A program made the translations under genes and the position numbers. A model generated the notes under the pieces. The model was not told where the DNA came from and searched no databases. It was given only the letters and a program-made list of their open reading frames with translations. Source: Gammaproteobacteria bacterium (GTDB lineage Bacteria; Pseudomonadota; Gammaproteobacteria; SZUA-21). Taken from it: 10,286 nucleotides of DNA. Where the stretch lies: NCBI GenBank assembly GCA_027021095.1, contig JALUUZ010000297.1:1-10286 (forward strand). The letters are read 5' to 3'. The stretch's first letter is position 1, and every line of letters begins with the position of its first letter. Below are positions 1 to 6,454 of the stretch, in pieces.

Positions 1-2
1 AG

Positions 3-46
3 TTTTTTCTGCAACATTGCCTCGCTCAGAGGCGGCGCAGAAAAAA
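3..46. repeat. long interrupted palindrome at left edge
   Basis: A 10-bp outer arm (TTTTTTCTGC, 3-12) pairs perfectly with 37-46, and an inner 5-bp arm (GCCTC, 19-23) pairs with GAGGC (29-33) around a 5-nt loop. The T-run is on the 5' side and the A-run on the 3' side on both strands, so it does not have the U-tail of a standard intrinsic terminator. It lies downstream of rsmI. It could be a protein-binding palindrome, a transcript-end hairpin or part of an RNA gene continuing off the left edge. Function is not known. Confidence 0.5.
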
Positions 47-117
47 GCTTGCGGACCGCGGGAGCATTCAGGCGGGGGTTGGCATTGTCACGACCTGTCA
101 AAGTACTTCACACAGGG

Positions 118-178
118 CGTGGTGCGTACGACACACTTACGCCGTGGCAGTAGAAGGGTGGTGAGAAAGGCGGGCTAG
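118..178 (+). repeat. MITE-like element copy A (partial), abutting the rsmI stop
   Basis: The 19 bases at 147-165 are identical to the reverse complement of 7688-7706 in copy D, and the terminal GGTGAGAAAGGCGGGCTAG matches the ends of copies C and D. The GGTGCGTACGACACAC stretch (from 121) resembles the REP-like core seen at 6106-6122. It appears to be an internally deleted relative of copy D. Its last bases, CTAG at 175-178, contain the rsmI stop codon on the minus strand. Confidence 0.7.
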
Positions 179-1023
179 TTCTTTTTCTTTTGCTCCAGTG
201 CCATCCGGTAGACCTGGTTTTTCGGCACGCCAAAATAGTCGACACAGATCTCGACCACCTTCTTCAACGGCAATTGTGGCTGCAGCAATGTGATCAACCT
301 GTCGATTTCACTGCTTTGCCGACCGGCGTCACAGGCCGGTACCTCGACACCGGACAACAGCAGCACGAACTCACCCCTGCTGCGATTGGCGTCGCTGTCG
401 AGCCAGTCGACGGCTTCACCAACCGGCAGACGCACGATTTCCTCGAACTGTTTGGTCAGCTCGCGTGCGATCGCCATCAACCTCGCGTTGTCGAAACAGC
501 GTTGAAAATCACACAGCGTGTCGCGAATACGATGACTGGATTCAAAAAAGACCTGCGTCTGGCCGGCATCCACAACCGAGCGCAACAACTCCTGCCGGGC
601 TTTTTTCTTCGACGGCAGAAACCCCAAAAACGTAAACCTGTCGGTTGCCAGCCCGGCGGCACTCAACGCAGTGATCACTGCGCTCGGTCCCGGCACGGGC
701 ACCACCGGGATCGCATGCCGATGGGCCAGATCGACCAAGCGAAAACCAGGGTCACTGACCAACGGCGTGCCAGCATCGGAAATCAGTGCTACCTGCTCTC
801 CCGCCTGTAAACGCCGCAGCAGTTCCGCGCTGCGCTGTGCTTCATTGTGTGCATGGTACGAGACCACCGGCTTGCGAAGTGCCAGGTGCGCAAGAATGAT
901 CCTGCTGTGACGGGTGTCTTCGGCAGCGATCAGGTCGACTGCGGACAAGGTCTCTGCGGCACGCCGTGAAAGATCGGACAGGTTACCGATCGGGGTCGCC
1001 ACTACGTAGAGAATCCCTGACAT
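175..1023 (-). CDS. rsmI: 16S rRNA (cytidine(1402)-2'-O)-methyltransferase RsmI
   Basis: RsmI methylates the 2'-O of C1402 in the decoding centre of 16S rRNA, using SAM, in the cytoplasm. The 282-aa product has the expected family length. It shows the tetrapyrrole-methylase-type fold motifs in order: YVVATPIGNLSDLS (6-19), AEDTRHS (34-40), SYHAHNE (55-61), LISDAGTPLVSDPGFRLV (80-97), VPVPGPSAV (108-116) and FFESSHRI near 160. I chose the ATG at 1023 because the protein then begins MSGILYVVATPIGN, as RsmI proteins do, with AAAGG a few bases upstream. An upstream ATG at 1074 would add 17 residues not typical of the family. It is divergent from lpoA. The TAG stop lies in the CTAG end of repeat copy A, yet the C-terminus (a lysine-rich tail) is of normal length, so the repeat abuts the gene without truncating it. 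Confidence 0.96.
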   Translation of the reverse strand: MSGILYVVATPIGNLSDLSRRAAETLSAVDLIAAEDTRHSRIILAHLALRKPVVSYHAHNEAQRSAELLRRLQAGEQVALISDAGTPLVSDPGFRLVDLAHRHAIPVVPVPGPSAVITALSAAGLATDRFTFLGFLPSKKKARQELLRSVVDAGQTQVFFESSHRIRDTLCDFQRCFDNARLMAIARELTKQFEEIVRLPVGEAVDWLDSDANRSRGEFVLLLSGVEVPACDAGRQSSEIDRLITLLQPQLPLKKVVEICVDYFGVPKNQVYRMALEQKKKN

Positions 1024-1107
1024 GCCAATACCTTTGCCATCACTGAACGCCACCAGAATCCTATCTTGCACCAAAAACGATTGAAAACAAAGTGCTTTGC
1101 CAGCCCG

Positions 1108-1182
1108 CCTCGGTCACGACAGCCCCCAAGGACGCACCCTTGCGCCGTCCCGCAACAGGCGGTGGTGAAAAAGGCGCGCCAG
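1108..1182 (+). repeat. MITE-like element copy B (diverged right half)
   Basis: The 75 bases align without gaps to 7832-7906 (right half of copy D), with about 56 of 75 identical by hand count. Conserved blocks include CCTCGGTC and CGCACCCTTGC. The end is degenerate (GCGCGCCAG instead of TCGGGCTAG). It lies in the divergent rsmI-lpoA spacer, upstream of the candidate lpoA promoter. No coding potential is visible. Confidence 0.65.
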
Positions 1183-1214
1183 TGACTGGATAAACAGAGC
1201 AATCTATGACACAC

Positions 1215-1244
1215 TTGACATTAAAAATAGGTAGAAACTGTAAC
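1215..1244 (+). promoter_or_regulatory. candidate sigma-70 promoter for lpoA
   Basis: A perfect -35 TTGACA (1215-1220) is followed after 18 nt by TGTAAC (1239-1244, 4 of 6 to TATAAT). Transcription would start near 1251, leaving about 15 nt before the ATG at 1266. That favours the 1266 start of lpoA over the upstream in-frame ATG at 1206. This is pattern matching only. Confidence 0.45.
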
Positions 1245-1265
1245 ACTCATAGACGTTGGACCAAC

Positions 1266-3218
1266 ATGACTGTACGCTTCGATTCAATAAAAAACGTCCG
1301 GTTGCCAGGGGTTCTCCTTGTGGTCGGCCTGGGTATGGTACTGACGCTGAACCTCGGGGCACAACCCGTCAGTTCGCGCATGGGCAAGTCCCCGCAGCAT
1401 AAGAAACGCATGGGCAAAGCGCCGGAAACCGACAACGGTCGACAGGATACCGAGCCCACTGACTACGCTTCCACCGCGCAAAGCTACCTGGACCAGGCAA
1501 AGGAGGCCGAAGACCCGACACAGCGGGGCTCCCTGCAACTGCAGGCTGCAAAATCCCTGATCAAAGGAAAGTACTACGAACAGGCCAAAAGCATACTGGC
1601 CGGCGTGGACACGTCGAGCCTGACGGAAAACCTGCAGTACGCTTACCGGCTGCTGAGCGCCGAAGTCGCACTGTCAGAACAAAACCCGAAAAAGGCGCTC
1701 GGCTTTGCCACCAAACCGGACCGCACCATACCGGATGGACTGCGGATCCAGTCGCACCTGATCAGGGCGCGCGCTTTCTCCCAGCTTGGAAACCGCATCC
1801 AGGGACTGCAGGAACTTTTCAGTGCCGAGAAGTTCGCCCAGGCCGACGAACTGAAACAGGTGCACGCTGCAATCTGGAAGACACTGCAGCCTATCCCACA
1901 GGCCGGATTGAAATCACTGCTGCAACAGTCTGACAGCAAGGCGATGTCCGGCTGGATCGAACTGGCTATGCTGTACAAGGAGTCCAGTTCCTCACCGGAC
2001 CAGTTCAACACCAAGCTTGAACAGTGGAAACAGAAATATGCCGGACATGTGGCTGCAGACAGCGTCGTTGGAACACTGACCGAAAAGCTGAAAAATGTAC
2101 AGCAGCGCCCGTCCAGGCTGGCGCTGCTGCTGCCACTGCAGGGCCGTATCAGCAGGGCGTCGAGCGCGATACGCGACGGTTTTATAGCTGCACACTTTTC
2201 CGGCTCGAATGACCGCAAGAAGATCCAGATCCGTATTTACGACACCAAGGGCAAAAACATCGGCAAAGTCTATGACCAGGCCGTTGCCAATGGCGCAGAG
2301 TTCGTCATCGGCCCGCTGCTCAAAGGCAATGTCCGACGCCTAGCCAATCGCGGCGCGTTGAGTGTTCCCGTCCTGGCACTGAATATACTCAAACACAATT
2401 CCGGCGTCACCAACATGTATTTCTTCGGCCTGACACCTGAAGACGAGGCCCGGCAGGTTGCAGAACGTGCGATCTTCGACAACAGGACACAGGCCATCGC
2501 GTTCGTTCCGGACACCGGCTGGGGTGGCAGGGTGCTGCGCGCATTCAAGGAACGCTACCTGCAGCTGGGGGGAAAGCTGCTGAGCCACGGGACCTACAAA
2601 CTGTCGCAAAGTGACTATTCAAGGACACTGAAGGCACTGCTGAAGCTCAACGAATCGAAAGACCGCTACAATGAGCTGCGCAGTGCGCTCGACAGCGTCA
2701 AGATTCACTTTACACCGCGCAGACGCCATGATGCGGACTTTATTTTTATCGCCGCACACCCACGCTCGGCGCGGTTGATCGCACCGCAGCTGCGGTTCTA
2801 CCACGCCAAGAATCTCCCTATCTACGCCACGTCCCATGCGTACAAGGGGGTCGAAAACAAGCGCCAGGATGTCGAGCTCAATGGCCTGATCTTTTGCGAT
2901 ATTCCTTGGACACTGGGACATTCCGGTCAACCCAGCAGCACCAAGCTTGCGATCGAAAAACTGTGGCCGAACAAAATAATCGACTATTCACGCTTCTATG
3001 CCCTGGGAGCCGATGCCTACAACATCATCCCGTACCTGCAATGGCTGAAGGAACAGCCCTATGAACGTTTCGATGGCCATACAGGAAAGCTGTCCGTCGA
3101 TAAAAACAACAAGATCAAGCGCACCCTGCAGTGGGCCAAGATCATCAATGGGAAGGCCACCGTGATCCAGGACCGCACCGAATCGTCGCTACCCAACGCC
3201 TCGGCAGCCAGAAAGTGA
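1266..3218 (+). CDS. lpoA: LpoA/LppC-family activator of penicillin-binding protein 1a (lipobox missing)
   Basis: LpoA is an outer-membrane lipoprotein that reaches through the periplasm and activates peptidoglycan synthesis by PBP1a. The 650-aa product has a basic n-region and hydrophobic segment (about 14-31), a charged linker with an imperfect RMGKSP/RMGKAP repeat, a TPR-like helical part (about 65-275), and a periplasmic-binding-protein-like part. That last part opens with RLALLLPLQGRISRASSAIR (about 284-303) and includes the FVIGPLLKGNV and PVLALN motifs typical of LppC proteins. No cysteine follows the hydrophobic segment. The region reads LNLGAQPVSS, so the lipidation site of the family is not visible, and a cleaved or membrane-anchored form is possible. 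I chose ATG 1266 because it places the signal at the N-terminus and lies downstream of the candidate promoter. ATG 1206 would add 20 residues. Divergent from rsmI and followed by yraN, the usual order. Confidence 0.9.
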   Translation: MTVRFDSIKNVRLPGVLLVVGLGMVLTLNLGAQPVSSRMGKSPQHKKRMGKAPETDNGRQDTEPTDYASTAQSYLDQAKEAEDPTQRGSLQLQAAKSLIKGKYYEQAKSILAGVDTSSLTENLQYAYRLLSAEVALSEQNPKKALGFATKPDRTIPDGLRIQSHLIRARAFSQLGNRIQGLQELFSAEKFAQADELKQVHAAIWKTLQPIPQAGLKSLLQQSDSKAMSGWIELAMLYKESSSSPDQFNTKLEQWKQKYAGHVAADSVVGTLTEKLKNVQQRPSRLALLLPLQGRISRASSAIRDGFIAAHFSGSNDRKKIQIRIYDTKGKNIGKVYDQAVANGAEFVIGPLLKGNVRRLANRGALSVPVLALNILKHNSGVTNMYFFGLTPEDEARQVAERAIFDNRTQAIAFVPDTGWGGRVLRAFKERYLQLGGKLLSHGTYKLSQSDYSRTLKALLKLNESKDRYNELRSALDSVKIHFTPRRRHDADFIFIAAHPRSARLIAPQLRFYHAKNLPIYATSHAYKGVENKRQDVELNGLIFCDIPWTLGHSGQPSSTKLAIEKLWPNKIIDYSRFYALGADAYNIIPYLQWLKEQPYERFDGHTGKLSVDKNNKIKRTLQWAKIINGKATVIQDRTESSLPNASAARK

Positions 3219-3254
3219 ATCGGCACGCGACCGTCACCGCAAACAATCGGTTTT

Positions 3255-3297
3255 GCGCGCAGGCAAGGTAGGGTGGGTGGTGAGAAATGCGGGCTAG
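3255..3297 (+). repeat. MITE-like element copy C (internally deleted) running into yraN
   Basis: The 21 bases at 3255-3275 are identical to the reverse complement of 7810-7830 in copy D, and 3276-3297 reproduce the element end GGTGAGAAATGCGGGCTAG. Relative to copy D, the interior between these two parts is missing. The ATG used as the yraN start (3287-3289) is inside the terminal motif, and the terminal CTAG (3294-3297) is coding. Confidence 0.7.
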
Positions 3298-3661
3298 CAC
3301 CCATGCACTGGGCGCCAAAGCGGAAACACTCGCCTGGACTTACCTGCAACGGCATGGTTTTAGCCTGGAATGCAAAAACTATCGCTGTGATCAGGGCGAA
3401 ATCGACCTGGTCGTGCGTCAGCAGTCACTGTTGGTCTTTGTCGAGGTCAAATCCCGCAATGACGATGACTTGTTGAGCACATTGGAAATGGTCAGTAAAA
3501 GTAAACAGCATCGAATCGTGCAGACCGCACGGCATTACCTGTACGAAACCGGCCAGCATCAGCGCCAATGCCGTTTCGACGTGATCGGCATCACCCGGCT
3601 GTGTGACCAAAACCCGGAAATCCACTGGATCAAAGACGCCTTTTTCGCGGCCTGGAATTGA
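3287..3661 (+). CDS. yraN: YraN / UPF0102 family endonuclease-like protein
   Basis: A small cytoplasmic protein of the UPF0102 family with a Holliday-junction-resolvase / restriction-endonuclease-like fold; its exact role is unknown. The 124-aa product has the family length and the key signature: ALGAKAETLAWTYLQRHGF (7-25), then GEIDLV (37-42), then LLVFVEVKSR (48-57). The D and E-x-K of this signature match the fold's nuclease residues. The ATG at 3287 is the only reasonable in-frame start, but it lies within repeat copy C, so residues 1-5 are encoded by the repeat end. The upstream sequence is G-rich (GGGTGGGTGG then GGTGAG) without a clear Shine-Dalgarno at good spacing, so expression may be weak or translationally coupled to lpoA 68 nt upstream. 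It is followed directly by dolP; diaA, often found here, is missing. Confidence 0.9.
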   Translation: MRASTHALGAKAETLAWTYLQRHGFSLECKNYRCDQGEIDLVVRQQSLLVFVEVKSRNDDDLLSTLEMVSKSKQHRIVQTARHYLYETGQHQRQCRFDVIGITRLCDQNPEIHWIKDAFFAAWN

Positions 3662-3672
3662 TACCGCTGCTA

Positions 3673-3700
3673 TTGATTCGCAGGCACACTTTGGTATATT
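3673..3700 (+). promoter_or_regulatory. candidate promoter for the dolP-like gene
   Basis: TTGATT (3673-3678) and TATATT (3695-3700) are separated by 16 nt. A start near 3707 would give a leader of about 108 nt that contains a small hairpin with CGGGC/GCCCG arms (around 3731-3750). Pattern match only; I did not find a convincing sigma-E type site, although E. coli dolP is sigma-E dependent. Confidence 0.35.
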
Positions 3701-3814
3701 AGTGCCCGTACAGGCAAGGGAAAACAGGGTCGGGCTGCATGGTCCGCCCGGTCTTGGCAATTCCACTACAACAAACACAGGAGTGGTTTTCGCCTGATTG
3801 AATGGGAGTGACAA

Positions 3815-4420
3815 ATGAACCATAAAATTGTTCGATGCTATTTTTTGATTATCTTGTTACCGGTGATACTCAGCGGTTGCGCAGGCGTCATCATTGCGGG
3901 GGGAGCAGCCAGTGCGATTCATGACCGCAGGACTGTCGGCACCGTGGTCGAAGATCAAGCTATTGAATTCAAGGGCGCTGCCAGGATCTCCAAGGACCTG
4001 GAACTGCGCCAACGTTCCAATATCAACATCACCAGTTATAACCGGGTCGTCCTGCTGACCGGGGAAACGCCGACTGCCGAGATGAAAGCCAGGGCGGAAA
4101 AGATCATCAGCCAGATCCCGAAAGTAAAACGCGTGCAGAACGAGCTGCTGATTCGTGAACGCGCAAGCAACCGTGCCCGCACGGCCGACGCGATCATCAC
4201 CACCAAGGCCAAAACAAGCCTGTTTAAAATCAAAAAGAAGGGCTTCGATCCTACTCGTGTCAAGGTGGTCACACGCAACAAGACGGTCTACCTGATGGGC
4301 CTGGTCACCCCCGATGAAGCCGATGCTACTGTCGAACGGGTCAGAAACATCAAGGGCGTAAAAAAAGTCGTCAAGGTCTTTGAATATATCAAGCCGAAGC
4401 ACCAGGCCGCATCAGAGTAA
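3815..4420 (+). CDS. dolP: dual-BON-domain outer-membrane lipoprotein (DolP/YraP-like)
   Basis: DolP-type proteins are outer-membrane lipoproteins on the periplasmic face that support envelope integrity and BAM-complex function. The 201-aa product starts with a short basic n-region and hydrophobic stretch ending in the lipobox LSGC (19-22). The residues after Cys22 are Ala-Gly, with no aspartate at +2, consistent with outer-membrane sorting. Two BON repeats follow, about 45-115 and 122-193. Both have the beta-strand pattern of the family: YNRVVLLTGETPT in the first and NKTVYLMGLVTPDEADA in the second, each followed by an amphipathic helix and a VKRVQNEL / VKKVVKVFEYI end. GGGAG (3804-3808) at good spacing supports the ATG at 3815. 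Length and domain pair match YraP. It follows yraN with a separate candidate promoter. Confidence 0.93.
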   Translation: MNHKIVRCYFLIILLPVILSGCAGVIIAGGAASAIHDRRTVGTVVEDQAIEFKGAARISKDLELRQRSNINITSYNRVVLLTGETPTAEMKARAEKIISQIPKVKRVQNELLIRERASNRARTADAIITTKAKTSLFKIKKKGFDPTRVKVVTRNKTVYLMGLVTPDEADATVERVRNIKGVKKVVKVFEYIKPKHQAASE

Positions 4421-4515
4421 CTTCCCGGCCGCCGCTGCTATACTTCAGGTGAGCCCTGACCGCATTCCAGAAAATCCGGTCGGTTCGACAAGCTTGCGGC
4501 AGGCAAACCGGACAG

Positions 4516-4549
4516 GCCCTGAACGGTGCATTACTGAATCGTTCAGGGC
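4516..4549 (+). terminator. strong hairpin downstream of dolP (terminator-like, no U-tract)
   Basis: GCCCTGAACG (4516-4525) pairs perfectly with CGTTCAGGGC (4540-4549) around a 14-nt loop. A weaker outer pairing CCGGT/ACCGG lies just upstream (around 4477-4512). No run of T follows on either strand, so this is not a clean intrinsic terminator. It may shield the dolP transcript end or be an intergenic palindromic repeat. It occupies the dolP to FAD-oxidase gap (4421-4652). Confidence 0.45.
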
Positions 4550-4652
4550 ACGCATGCAACATAAGAACCTCTTATTTGCCTTGCCCGGATCCCAACATCC
4601 CGCCAGCTGACATTCACATGATATCATACTGCATTTATGAGGATCTTATACC

Positions 4653-6056
4653 GTGCCTGACCCAGCTGCTGAATCCGGAATTCCCGGCCCCGCCCTGGCA
4701 CAGCTTCGGCGCGTCTGTCGCCACGGGCTAAGCCTGGATGAAACGGAGCGCGTTGCCTACAGCTATGACAACAGCCGCAAACATTGCCTGCCGGATGCAG
4801 TGGCCTTCGTCGAATCCCACCAACAGGTCAGCCAAGTAGTCGAGATCTGCTGCCAGTATCGTATCCCGATCGTCGCCCGCGGCCGCGGAACCGGCACAAC
4901 CGGCGGCACAGTACCTCTGCAACATGGCCTGGTACTGAGTCTTGAACGGATGAACAGGATATTGCACCTCGACCCGGATAACAGGCTGATCGTCGTCGAG
5001 CCCGGCATCACCAACGCCGAGGTGCAGCGCGCCGCAGCCCAGGAAGGATTTTTCTGGGCACCAGACCCGACCAGCGCAGAATACTGCACCGTTGGCGGCA
5101 ACCTGGGATTCAATTCTGCCGGCCCAAAAGCAGTAAAATACGGTACGACGAGAGAAAACACACTGGGTCTGAAAGCAGTCATCGGCACAGGCGAAACGAT
5201 CATCACCGGTGTGCACACGACAAAAGGGGTCGTGGGCTATGACCTGACACGGCTGCTGATCGGCTCAGAAGGCACACTGGCCATCATCACCGAAGCCACA
5301 CTCAAGCTGACACCGCTGCCACAAAACAAGATCACGCTGCAACTGGTCTACCAGGACGTCAACAGTGCCGCTAAGGCAGTCTCGGCCATCATGCGCCAAC
5401 CGGCCATTCCTTGCGCGCTCGAGTTCATGGACCGGCACTCACTCGACTTGATACGGCATCACGCCGAACTGCAGATCCCAGCACAGGCCAGCGCGCTGCT
5501 GATCGTTGAGATCGATGGCTATGAGTCCAGCCTGCGTGAAGGCGCTGACAGGCTGATTGCCGCGGCAAGCAACAACGCATTGATCAAATCGGCTGTCGCC
5601 GACAACCGGCAGCAGGCCGAGCAGCTTTGGGCAGCACGCAAGCAACTGTCTCCCGCACTGCGTAAGATCGCACCAAAGAAAATCAACGAAGATGTCGTCG
5701 TGCCGGTGTCACATATTCCACAGCTGATCGAACGCCTCGACGCGCTTGCCGAACAATACGCGATCACCATCGTCAACTTCGGTCATGCCGGAAACGGTAA
5801 TATACATGTCAACCTGCTGATCGACCCGGAAAATCGTGAGCAGGCAGAAAACGCACAGGCCTGTCTCAGTGATCTTTTCGACCTGGTGCTGAGTCTCGGT
5901 GGCACCCTGTCCGGCGAACACGGCGTTGGATTGGAAAAACGCGATTTTATAAACCGTGAAATCGACCCAGTAAGCATGGCACTGATGCGTAAAATAAAAC
6001 AGCAATTCGATCCACAAGGGATTCTCAACCCCGACAAAATATTTCCGCTTGCCTGA
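4653..6056 (+). CDS. FAD-linked oxidase, GlcD / D-lactate dehydrogenase (cytochrome) family
   Basis: The family oxidises D-2-hydroxyacids (D-lactate, glycolate, D-2-hydroxyglutarate) with FAD and passes electrons to a quinone or cytochrome acceptor. The 467-aa product has the PCMH-type FAD-binding domain (about 47-222) with ARGRGTGTTGGTVP (75-88), EPGIT, DPTSAEYCTVGGN (138-150) and GPKAVKYGTT, and the FAD-oxidase C-terminal domain. The latter carries the metal- and substrate-associated motifs NEDVVVP (345-351), GHAGNGNIHVN (377-387), GEHGVGLEKR (421-430) and the end FDPQGILNPDKIFP. No signal peptide. The start is GTG 4653 with GAGGA (4639-4643) nine bases upstream; a perfect 10-bp palindrome ATGATATCAT (4618-4627) lies just before it. 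It stands alone: no GlcE/GlcF-like partner is in the window, which favours a single-subunit enzyme. The substrate cannot be read from sequence. It is convergent with sspB across a repeat array. Confidence 0.9.
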   Translation: MPDPAAESGIPGPALAQLRRVCRHGLSLDETERVAYSYDNSRKHCLPDAVAFVESHQQVSQVVEICCQYRIPIVARGRGTGTTGGTVPLQHGLVLSLERMNRILHLDPDNRLIVVEPGITNAEVQRAAAQEGFFWAPDPTSAEYCTVGGNLGFNSAGPKAVKYGTTRENTLGLKAVIGTGETIITGVHTTKGVVGYDLTRLLIGSEGTLAIITEATLKLTPLPQNKITLQLVYQDVNSAAKAVSAIMRQPAIPCALEFMDRHSLDLIRHHAELQIPAQASALLIVEIDGYESSLREGADRLIAAASNNALIKSAVADNRQQAEQLWAARKQLSPALRKIAPKKINEDVVVPVSHIPQLIERLDALAEQYAITIVNFGHAGNGNIHVNLLIDPENREQAENAQACLSDLFDLVLSLGGTLSGEHGVGLEKRDFINREIDPVSMALMRKIKQQFDPQGILNPDKIFPLA

Positions 6057-6101
6057 CTTGGCGCATGGTGTTTCCTTGGTGTCCATCCCTTGGTGCGTTT
6101 G

Positions 6102-6126
6102 GTGAGGTGCGTACAACGCACCCTAC
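6102..6126 (-). repeat. REP-like hairpin, left flank of the array
   Basis: GGTGCGT-ACA-ACGCACC (6106-6122) is a perfect 7-bp stem with a 3-nt loop. On the minus strand a GTAG tetranucleotide (complement of CTAC, 6123-6126) precedes it, the foot arrangement of REP sequences. It mirrors 6428-6451. Confidence 0.7.
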
Positions 6127-6134
6127 TTTGGTGC

Positions 6135-6409
6135 ATGACATTTTCTTGCTGTAAATCCTTTGGTGTGCTTCGCACACCGTCACGATGGGATGGGCTGCAT
6201 CATCTATCCCAACACCGCGCCAAATCGTATTGCATCACGTGGCGACCCTTCCACACATGACATTTTCTTGCTGTAAATCCTTTGGTGTGCTTCGCACACC
6301 GTCACGATGGGATGGGCTGCATCATCTATCCCAACACCGCGCCAAATCGTATTGCATCACGTGGCGACCCTTCCACACATGACATTTTCTTGCTGTAAAT
6401 CCTTTGGTG
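6135..6409 (+). repeat. 122-bp perfect tandem duplication plus partial third unit
   Basis: Unit 1 (6135-6256) and unit 2 (6257-6378) are identical over all 122 bases by eye; unit 3 keeps the first 31 bases (6379-6409). Each unit opens with ATGACATTTTCTTGCTGTAA and a hairpin follows 30 bases in. In units 1 and 2 that hairpin is GGTGTGC-TTC-GCACACC (6162-6178 in unit 1). In unit 3 it is GTGCAC-TGC-GTGCAC (6407-6421), where two stem positions have changed with compensation. The period is not a multiple of three. The identity points to a recent duplication. Confidence 0.93.
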
Positions 6410-6427
6410 CACTGCGTGCACGACGAG

Positions 6428-6451
6428 GTAGGGTGCGTTGTACGCACTCAC
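6428..6451 (+). repeat. REP-like hairpin, right flank of the array
   Basis: GTAG (6428-6431) is followed by GGTGCGTTGTACGCAC, an imperfect hairpin. It is the inverse of 6102-6126, differing by one missing base near the outer end. It ends 3 nt before the complement of the sspB stop codon (6455-6457). Confidence 0.7.
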
Positions 6452-6454
6452 ACT

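Larger units (their letters stand above)
6065..6451. repeat. repeat array filling the 398-nt gap between the FAD oxidase and sspB
   Basis: The convergent gap 6057-6454 holds no gene. In order it contains: a diverged leader module (6065-6095, about 23 of 31 identical to the later ones); an inverted REP-like hairpin (6102-6126); two perfect 122-bp units; a partial third unit; and a second REP-like hairpin in the opposite orientation (6428-6451). The two outer REPs are near-perfect inverted repeats of each other, giving a BIME- or MITE-like architecture of about 350 bp. The array ends 3 nt after the sspB stop codon. The open frame crossing the units is a by-product of the duplication. Confidence 0.85.

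Noticed and set aside
1..174. RNase P RNA (rnpB) near rsmI
   Set aside because: The conserved RNase P blocks, such as the GAGGAAAGTCCGGGC-type segment, are not present on either strand; if the gene is here it starts outside the window.
175..1074. Longer rsmI start at 1074
   Set aside because: The additional 17 residues do not resemble RsmI N-termini, whereas MSGILYVVATPIGN from 1023 does.
1206..1265. Upstream start of lpoA at 1206
   Set aside because: It puts 20 residues before the signal-like segment and overlaps the best candidate promoter (1215-1244).
4516..4549. Canonical Rho-independent terminator
   Set aside because: The stem is strong but no T-run follows on either strand, so it is reported as terminator-like at low confidence only.
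6185..6382. 65-aa open frame with internally repeated peptide
   Set aside because: It lies completely in the 122-bp repeats, has no ribosome site or recognisable domain, and the non-triplet period shifts frame between units.
6135..6409. CRISPR array
   Set aside because: The units are 122 bp, contiguous and identical, with no short repeat/unique spacer alternation and no cas genes nearby.
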